Below, in pieces: positions 55,987 through 64,000 of a stretch of 64,000 bases of DNA. The stretch comes from Enchytraeus crypticus. Taxonomy: Eukaryota > Annelida > Clitellata > Enchytraeida > Enchytraeidae. The position numbers were made by a program, and so were the translations under genes. The notes under the pieces were generated by a model. It was given only the letters and a program-made list of their open reading frames with translations. It had not been told where the DNA came from and did no database searches. The number at the start of each line of letters is the position of its first letter. The stretch's first letter is position 1. The stretch covers positions 582,501 to 646,500 of the forward strand of contig CAJHZI010000410.1 in the NCBI GenBank assembly GCA_905160935.1. Direction: 5' to 3'.

Positions 55987-57324
55987 GTAAGCTCTTCATT
56001 GACATTAAGACAAGCATAATAAATACGACGTAAGTGTTTGTGAAATGTGTTTAAAGTTTTATGATATAGAATAGTAGATACCTAAAATAGTGTAGCCTAA
56101 GTTCCCAGCTTCGCTAAATTAAGTACTTCAATTTTTAAATCGGTCCTATATAAGTGGCACTCTTCGGATCAAGAGACCTATTTTATTAAAACAACACAGT
56201 ATTATATTCATATTATTAGATTCTTTCTGTCCTCCTACATATGCTTTTAATAGCTGTATTTAAAAATATCTGCATGGTTTTCATAGGAAGCTTTAAAATC
56301 AGTTATAAAAAAATATTAATATCATATTCGCAATATACAATATTACATATAATATATAGAATATGATGCATTTTTTTACGTGTAATACAATAATCATCTC
56401 TCATCTCTACTAAGTGTATTGTTCAGGTGAGGATGAACAATAGTAAATCACTGTACAAAAATCCTTTTTGGATGAAATTACATTTATAAGATCCTTATAA
56501 ATTCTTTTACGATTTGGTTGTGAATTTCTAAATAGTAGTTACTGTAGTTTAAAAATATTCTAAGCATTTAACTTTTTAGAATTTTGTGATTTCAGTGTAA
56601 AATCATTGGAGGTGTAAGCTATCCATTTGTTAATAAGGTTATTTATTCTACAAAAAGTACAAAGTAACAAAATTAATATTGTATTCTTACTAATATGCAG
56701 TGAGTTTCAAACGTTTGATATTACTAAAATTATATTTGCAATTCATAAATTATACATTGAGCAGTGTAAATATCCTCCCTCATTATATTAGTATTATGGT
56801 AGGCTACAAAGCGTATATTATGCCCATGTAATTACCTACTTGCACGCAAAAGTGCGACTATTTTTTGTGCATCATTTGTTAGTATAACTAGTAGTTAAAT
56901 TATTTTATTAATAGAAAGAAGCCATATTTTACTCGATCCTTTTTCATTGCACTTATATTAATTCGTTGGTGTCGAAAATTTCAACTTTTCATACTTTGTA
57001 GTATAAAGCGAGTAAATGTTCCGTTTCTTTTTGCCAGTAATGAAGTACCGGCAACCAATTGGCGCACTACCATGAGGCACCATGAGTGACAGCTTACAGT
57101 AGGTGCTTTTGTAATCGCAAATCATTTATAATTAAGTCTTAGGCTAGCCCCATTAATAACAACCATCCATCCCGAAGCTTTTACAACTTCTCGTAATGGT
57201 CAACGCAATTTCTCATTTAACATTCAAGTTTCGCCAAGTTCTAAATTGAATGGATTCGCCCTACTAAAAAGGTAAAACTCGATCAGTTAAAATATACATT
57301 TTCAACCTACACTTTTGATTTTAG
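55987..57324 (+). other. Intron of the adaptor gene
   Basis: About 1.3 kb of AT-rich intron between phase-1 boundaries. Nothing else recognised. Confidence 0.55.
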
Positions 57325-58934
57325 ATAGAAAGAAACGCACGGCTCCTTCATTGATGGAAATCAATCAATGTGTCTCGCCCAGTTCTACAGTCACAGCTAC
57401 ACCTCTACTTCGCAGAATGCCAACACAAACAGGTTCAGAGCAGCAGGATTCACCACAGCTCCTTCAAAATGACCAAATGCCAAAAAGTTCTTCGACAAAG
57501 CTTAGCCCGACAATGCTTAGCCGACATTGCAGTGGCAATATGAATGCAGAAGCTTTGAGAACAGGAACTGAAATCAGTATTAATAAAACCGCTGAGACTC
57601 GATATACTGAAGATCCCACTGTCTCTTATACGCACATCTCGGAATGCACTTCTGCTCTTTCTTCTCCTGTCACGCTATTGCCTATGTCATCGCTTACTGG
57701 TGTGCATAGCTCCCCGGCAACTTGCTACATCTGGAAATCCGGAACACAGTTTGTCGAATCTCTGACGACATCCAGAGGCGATTTAGATATACCAATGCTT
57801 CCACCTCCGCTACCTCCACCTGGTGTTACGAATGATAATTCAATAAAAATGAGATATGAAAACAACACCACCCGATTCGATCATCCTCATCGTGATACCC
57901 TGGATCTCATAATTCCTGCCCCAAGAGCAACAATCTGTAGTGTTAACAGTGAAATATCATACGTCAATGAAAAAGATATGATCTCAAAAAATGAAGAAAC
58001 CACAGCGATTGAAAAATTTGAGTCTGGTGAAAATGAAAATGTTGCTTTCATTCCAAAAACAAATACGTTCGAAGAGAGTAAACTCGAAGAACGATATCAC
58101 GAAGAAAGACTATCTAGAATTATACAGGCCCAGAGCAGTCTGAGATCTAGTCGATCATCTTCATTGCGCACTGGAAGCTCTGACTACACGCCTATGGGTT
58201 CCGCCCACTCAAGATTCAGCAAAACCTCCGTCACCCTCAGTCCCACGCAGAGTTTGAGGTTTTCTCAATATGCAAAAATGTCAAAAGAGTTTGGGTTCAG
58301 TAAATCTTTCGAAGAAGCTAGTAATGAATTAGACAATTATGATTTAATGGTTGAAGTTTTTGGAAGAACTTCCCGTTCCTCGGTTGATAGTAGAACTTCG
58401 TCGCTTCAGAGATCACCCTGCTTGGATAAGCACAGCTCAAATCGCTTACTGAATTCTGACTTAAATACCAATATACATGGATCACCAAAAAGTTCCACAT
58501 GTTCATCTAACAATCTTAACCTGCAGTTCTGTTTGTCTTCTCCAACTGGATTGATCGGGAATCATTCCTCAAGAGATGCTTGCTTCGGCTTTATGGCAGT
58601 ACCTCCTCCAATCCCATGCCGTTCCTATCGGGGAAAGCATACTCCGTTTTACTTCAACGATCCAGCTAACACAAGAAGTTGTCAACGCAGCGGATTTGCA
58701 TCATCAACAATTCAGAGCCCTTCCACTGAAGTAGACTGCTGGATCAGCGGTGGTTCTGAGGATACTTCTGAGTACATTCAGATGGACAACAATGAGCAAA
58801 CCTCGTCAGACCAAGGAAAAGCAACTGATTCGAAATATGGTCAATTACAGAAAGCTTCGGCATTGCAGCATTTTTCCAGTCCTCCCTCTACATTACCGAT
58901 TGCAAGTCAAAACGGTAAAATGTTATTACAATAA
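57325..58934 (+). CDS. Putative signalling adaptor with YxxM motifs, main exon
   Basis: The acceptor tttgattttag|at opens about 535 codons, rich in Ser/Thr and probably disordered. Visible motifs are SSDYTPMGSAH and SEYIQMDNN, two YxxM sites of the kind that bind PI3-kinase p85 SH2 domains in IRS and GAB/DOS docking proteins. There are two proline-rich stretches (MLPPPLPPPGV, VPPPIPCRSY) that could bind SH3 domains. No catalytic domain is present. The frame ends at TAA 58932-58934 inside an AATAAA. Alternatively it is spliced at AACG|gtaaaa (exon end 58914, phase 1) to the exon at 60226, which fits by phase. Docking-protein function is inferred from the motifs; no family-defining domain is visible. 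Confidence 0.8.
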
Positions 58935-60225
58935 ATATTGTAAGAGTTTGTTAATTTGTGAATAATGTAAATCTAGGTGTTTTATTTGTTGGTTGGTTAA
59001 CTGGTATAGATTGATCTGTTGGTTTATGTACTGTTAAATTTTGTTCTTCATCTGGTTTCCATTTTCATTTTATAGTGTAATTGCAAGTATTTTATAACAA
59101 TGCAAAACTCTGTGTTGTAAAATGCAATACAGTGTTGAAGTATTGCATTGCGATTATCTACTTAAATACAATGATGGTAAATACCTGTCAAGTTAAGATT
59201 TTACATCTAAAGCATTAGCGTCCAAAAGCTCAAAAAATTGGCTAACTTCTTGAAATCGTTTTCAGTACTTAATACTATTTAGCTTGACATTGATGCTGTT
59301 CTATTTCAGCCATGGTTATATACATCATACGTATTAGTTTATTGCCTTACGACATTTCTGTGTCAGACAACTGTTCCAACCGATTGTAACCGCACTTTCC
59401 CTTTCCATCTATACTGATTCAATGAATTTGTTATGGAATCATCTAGCATTTCGCATTGAGTTTCGTTTAACTATATACCTTGCATGCTTTGCATTCTTTC
59501 TTATATCACATCTTTGAACAAACCATCCACTTGTAGAAATAGGTGTCATCCAAAGGTCCTCTCCAAGTATTTATGTTGCATACTAAGATCCTTTATATCT
59601 AATTGATTAACTGTATTGTGCTCCCCCAGGACGTTTTGATTAGTAATATGACCTTTCAAATAATCTTCTGACACATTTCTCCATAATGTCAATTCCGTTG
59701 CGTTCACCTTCATGATCTAAGCTTAGTTCCCACGTACAAAACTCCTACAGAAGTGTAGCACTTTTTTATTTTTTCATTTTTCATTCTTATACAATTCGTA
59801 TCTTTGAAGCTTTCTTAAGAAAGAGATACAAAGTTCAAGAATCTACATCTACATTAAACTCGACAAAATACATTCACAAACATTTAAATACCATCAACAC
59901 CATTCATTTATTCATGAAGCAGCCATGATCCGTTTAGTAGAGAAACGCCCATAGATATACAGTACATCACTATTTCATTGATTGTTTAATGTATTGGATT
60001 ACAGAGGTGAATAAGAGAAACGTTAAATTATATACATATTTAACGTTGACTAAAGCTCAAGCAAAATATCCTTTTTATTAACTTTGACGGTCGTAGAAAT
60101 AAGACCAACTGTGCAATTTATATACATTTGCACTTCATCTACCTGAACGTCTATTTTTACTTGAAAGTTTGAGCTGACAAAAAATGTTAGAACTTGTAAT
60201 TTTAATTATTGTTGTAATATTTTAG
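58935..60225 (+). other. Probable intron, no other feature
   Basis: AT-rich. It would be intronic if the donor at 58915 is used, and 3' UTR/intergenic otherwise. Nothing recognised. Confidence 0.45.
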
Positions 60226-60283
60226 GTCATATGTCAGCCCATCACAATAACACGGGTAATTCAAGCGTGACATTGCCTTACAG
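60226..60283 (+). CDS. Putative adaptor, small exon
   Basis: A 58-base exon between attttag and cag|gtaaat, in phase 1 at its start and phase 2 at its end. It reads HMSAHHNNTGNSSVTLPY. The phases match both the optional donor at 58915 and the acceptor at 62630, and the Asn/Ser-rich composition suits the same protein. Short length makes it less certain than its neighbours. Confidence 0.5.
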
Positions 60284-61126
60284 GTAAATGCAATAACAAA
60301 ATTTCAATATCGTGTATTTGCATTCTCAATTAATTTTTTTTCGAAATCAATCAATAAATTTGTGATTTCTAAATTACAAATAGCAAAGGGGACAAAATTA
60401 TAGTGTCGAGAAAAGAAAATGAAAATGAAAACCTTTGAGAAGTCGCTTGAACTGTTAGTCACAATAAATGTAACATTATGCAAAGACCATCATCGTATTT
60501 CGAATCCTCTAAAATGTATCTGTATTAACTACAGGCATATGGGACGTTAATTTCACTTTTAAGTTAAATTTCTTTTAATACGATCTGAGTCACTTTAAGT
60601 GCCTTAAAGCTTAGCTGGTTAAGGCGAACAGGAAATAGCCTATGCCTAGTTTAAATTAAGCCAAGTCCAATAGTACACCGATCGAAATAAAAACTTTCAT
60701 GTTCAATAGAAAATGAACTCACTAATACTTATGGAACCGGTGAATAGAATAACTAAGTAAGCCTTATCAATTACATCAGTTTTAATCTCGGATTTTTATT
60801 TTATTTATGTCTTCAAGACTATAACGTGGCTGAAGAAATACGAGTTAAGTCCTAATTACAAAAGCTGTTATTCCTACTTTTCAACTTAGTTTTATAAATG
60901 ATATATTTTACTTTTAATCATAGTTGTACTACGCCTACAGTAAGTGTTATTCACTAATAAACGTCATGCAAATGAAAACTTTTGCGAATATCTCAATAAA
61001 TTTAAGGATGGTGGCTAAAATAAGTCTAGTTCTATAATTCGAAATAAAATTCGTTCATTTCATAGCAATTTTCTGAATCCACAATAATCGGCGTAAAAGT
61101 GGTAACATCGCCTGACTACGAGAGCG
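60284..61126 (+). other. Intron, left part
   Basis: AT-rich intron sequence before the hAT-like element. Nothing else recognised. Confidence 0.45.
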
Positions 61127-62517
61127 GAGTATACTAGTGATGTGCTTTACGACTCATTTGAGAGAGTAGCATATAAACGACTCGCACATCTCAGTGAGCC
61201 GACTCTTTTGAACTGCTGACTGCTCTCAACTGGTACAGGCACTTACTACAGTAACTGCACTGAGGTTGTGTCTAATGCTCACTGCTCATAACTGGTCCAG
61301 GCTCTGGCACTGAGTTACACAAGTGAACTGAGTTACAGTAACTGCACTCAGTTACAGTAACTGCACTGAACGTATGCCTAAGTGACTTTCAGTAGTCTAT
61401 GTTCTCTAGCAGTGACAGCAGTGTACTCCTCTGATCAGCAGTGTTGCCATATGGGCGGGTTTCATGCACAATTTGGCTATTTATGAGATAGTTTCGTTAA
61501 GTCGTTGGGTTAAAAGTTTTTTAAACATATGGTAACCCTGCATGCGAGTGTTATAACCTGACAACGTTTAATTAATATACATTATACAATATGCATACGA
61601 TGAAACGATAGTTTGAAGAACAACTATATTAATATTAATGTCACTGTATTACTACCCCATGGTCATCAGTCTTAAATTTGTATCACGTCATTAGCTATAT
61701 GCGTACAAATATTGCTTAGGCAGATTTACACCGAGCTCGCTTTCCGAAGGTACCATCAGGGACGGTTCTAACTTTCTGTCTAAAGTCGAACTCTCCCCAT
61801 CTTAAACAACTTTATAAACTACCGTCTCTACATTTATTTTCTATTACACAGTGGTGTAGTGGGGCGGAAATGCGTGGGACACCGTTCCTTACTTTTTACG
61901 AGAGAGGGAACTCACCCACACTATTATGCTTAAATCCATGTAAAAAATTGGTAATCTGCAATTTCTCTGACTGTAGTCACTGACTCACTGTACTGCAGCG
62001 TTAGGTTTTTACTTCTATGTAAACATTTCAAAGTTACATTTAGTACTCTGAATCACTGAGAATGTTTCTGACTTTAATTGATTGTAGTAATTTCACAATA
62101 GTGTCTGCATCTGGATAAACTACAATAATTTTCAATTCAAAGTAATAATTTTATTGCGATTTTGTATAATTTTGTGCAACCAATTTGCAAAAGTTTTATT
62201 AAAAAAGCTCGACAACATGCAAAAGACTTTAGCAATATTGTACTTTACGCCAATCTCCCCACTTATTAATTTAGAATTAAACGTATGCTAGTGCATGTAG
62301 CTTTTACGTGTTCGAGTCGGCTATATACATGTATAGCCAGCACGGCCTGAGAGGCTTAGAGTGAATGGACGTGCTACGTGGCCTGAGTACCCCTGTCTGG
62401 AGCTTCTCTCTGAGAGCAGCTCTTACAGAACACTGAGCTGTGAGCGAGAGTAGCTCACTTCAAAGAGCAGCACTTAGTGAGTCGAAAGAGCAGTGAGCGG
62501 CCAACTCTAGAGTATAC
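61127..62517. mobile_element. Non-autonomous hAT-like element with 8-bp target duplication
   Basis: GAGTATAC at 61127-61134 is repeated at 62510-62517. The 1,375 bases between start TAGTGATGTGC and end GCCAACTCTA. The reverse complement of the right end, TAGAGTTGGCCGCTC, is an imperfect terminal inverted repeat of the left end (shared TAGNGNTG). The subterminal regions are full of short actgctc/gagcagt and 'gagttacagtaactgcact' words on both sides, as in hAT elements. No transposase frame is present, so it would need one in trans. It sits in an intron of the adaptor gene. Confidence 0.8.
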
Positions 62518-62630
62518 TTTTAATGTATAGTTTTCAGCATTGTTTTTAAGGATATTTATACCTGTTTATTATTTATTAAATTTATTAATTATTTATGAAT
62601 TAATTACGTTATAATTATTAACATTTGCAG

Positions 62631-62805
62631 CGACATAGCATTACCGCGGAGGAGAGTTTACTCTGCGGTGTCGTCTTCAGATGAGGACACTGACGATGAA
62701 TCGAGTGAGGAGAATAGTGACGAAGATGATTCTAACAGCAGCAGTTCTGGCTGCGAAGTTAAAGACATATCGGTTAGTTTATCTACCAAGGCTCTAAGCC
62801 AATAG
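62631..62805 (+). CDS. Putative adaptor, acidic exon
   Basis: The acceptor aacatttgcag|c completes the Ser codon of the 60283 exon in phase 2. It reads DIALPRRRVYSAVSSSDED and continues as a very acidic Ser/Asp/Glu run to GCEVKDIS. A donor-like tcg|gttagt follows at 62773 (phase 0). If unused, the frame stops at TAG 62803-62805. The acidic serine cluster resembles a casein-kinase-2 target region. If the donor is used, the gene continues beyond this window. Confidence 0.6.
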
Positions 62806-63050
62806 TCCATTTCCAGTTGATTGGTTAAATCCTGCATTGTTTTTAATAGAGAGACTGCGTAGAAGCGTGTAAAGAAGATATATAAAAAGATAAATGATTG
62901 AGAAAATAACAAATGTTAACTACCTCCTTAAATGAACATGGAAATTAAAATGTGAGAAAGAAGAAGCTCATGCGAAAGAATCATCGTATTGAATTGATGA
63001 TAAAGCATGCTTTAATATATAATTTAGTAGATAGATAGATAGACTGAAAT
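62806..63050. other. Non-coding stretch
   Basis: Short AT-rich stretch with a (TAGA)n run near 63029. Nothing else recognised. Confidence 0.4.
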
Positions 63051-63054
63051 CTAA

Positions 63055-63367
63055 TATGACGGTTAGATAGACTCATCATCATCATCTTTCATTGAATTCC
63101 ACTTTAACTAGGGTCGGGATACGAATAGACCTCCAGTCCTTTCTGCCCCACACCATATCATCAGTCAATCCCCTATTTTTATGTCGTTCTTAATAAACTC
63201 ATCCCACGTCAGTTGTGGTCTTCCTCTCTCTAGCTTAACATCCAGCTCTCCCCTCCAAGCTCTCTTTACTACTTCTTCTTCCAGTGCACTGCCTTACGGC
63301 AGGTCAAAAGCATATAACTCTTCCAACCAATTTTATCCTCGGCCTTCCTTTTCATCTGTATATATGA

Positions 63368-63421
<54 letters not shown>

Positions 63422-64000
63422 CCTTTAGCAAACCCCCCTTATGATATATCCTAGCCAGCTTTTCTTTCTATTTTATAACACATTTATTAACTGTCTATGT
63501 ACTGACTGTTTAAGGAACTTCTTAATTTGTAATTTTGTCAGTCCAACCAATATTTTTCATCCTTCTCCAAAACTACATTTCTAATGCTTCTAGTTGTTAA
63601 TGTTCACGTTTCACATCCATACAGAAGTGACAACCAAACCAATGTTTTCACAATCTTTATCTTTGCGTGTTTCCCAATCCCTTTTGTTAGCAGTACTTTT
63701 TACGAAAGACACTTTAGCTGTGCAATTCTACATTTTATTTTCGCTTCACACTTCCCATCATTCGTGATGGTGTGGCCCAAATTCTTTAAGCTTCTTACCT
63801 ATTCCAGTAGCGTATTATTCAGTGTACTAATTACAGTACACTGAATAACAAATGACTCCATGACACTCTCATAGCCTTTTTCTTCTTTATATTATTCTTC
63901 ATACCATATTTCGATGCTTACATTATTGATGATTACATTCAGACCATCCGTAATATTTTGCAATCCTGCTTCACTACTAGCAACGATAACTTGATCATCT
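63055..64000 (-). mobile_element. LINE relic, 3' half, running off the window
   Basis: Read on the minus strand from 64000 leftwards: DDQVIVASSEAGLQ (catalytic ADD block, cut by the window edge), a decayed LLYGCET region at about 63640, KRKAEDK at about 63345, RGRPQLTWDEFIKNDIK at about 63210, and RSIRIPTLV with stop codons near 63080. This is the usual order of the C-terminal half of a LINE polymerase. It contains stops and an (AT)n insertion at 63371-63418, so it is dead. The plus-strand frames here are shadows. Confidence 0.85.
63371..63418. repeat. (AT)n microsatellite inside the LINE relic
   Basis: A pure TA run interrupting the LINE-derived sequence. Confidence 0.9.

Noticed and set aside
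63181-63844. Plus-strand frames at the right end
   Set aside because: They are shadows of the minus-strand LINE polymerase relic, which shows the conserved motifs in the right order.

Overview
The window is AT-rich nuclear DNA from an invertebrate animal. Host genes are split by introns with GT..AG boundaries. The rest is long stretches of AT microsatellite, minisatellites, tRNA-derived SINE-like repeats, LINE fragments, a non-autonomous hAT-like element and one very large LTR retroelement. I cannot name the species. A PDGF/VEGF-type growth factor with CXCXC repeats, and a retroelement with a fusion-type envelope gene, both fit a bilaterian invertebrate.

Layout. Positions 1-6215 hold no recognised gene: a 450-bp TGAT/GAGT microsatellite, a 41-bp minisatellite, a direct duplication and dispersed repeats. 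Positions 6281-10527 carry three exons of a PDGF/VEGF-like (PVF) gene; its signal-peptide exon was not found. Positions 10.6-23.4 kb are non-coding and repeat-rich. Positions 23443-29549 hold three phase-matched exons of a secreted-start, multi-pass membrane protein of about 1,040 residues that I do not recognise.

Positions 31210-46513 are a single Ty3/gypsy-type LTR retroelement of about 15.3 kb. Its two 1,111-bp LTRs are nearly identical. In order it carries truncated gag, zinc-knuckle region, protease, reverse transcriptase, RNase H, integrase with GPY/F and chromodomain-like tail, a baculovirus-F/errantivirus-type env, and then at least four further ORFs downstream of env. One of these carries a PTAP-class late-domain motif. 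Several downstream ORFs have a good 3' splice site just before them. Most of its genes are interrupted by stops or frame breaks although the LTRs look young. It is the most interesting object here: an endogenous element organised like a complex retrovirus.

Positions 46.5-55.9 kb are repeats: LINE reverse-transcriptase relics, GGTTCGG arrays, a 12-bp array and SINE copies. Positions 55911-62805 hold at least four phase-compatible exons of a serine-rich putative signalling adaptor with YxxM motifs (PI3K p85-type sites). A 1,375-bp hAT-like element with 8-bp target duplications lies in its last visible intron. The right end, 63050-64000, is a minus-strand LINE relic that runs off the window.

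Exon joins were worked out by hand from reading frame, phase and splice consensus. Family assignments rest on motif recognition, without database searches.
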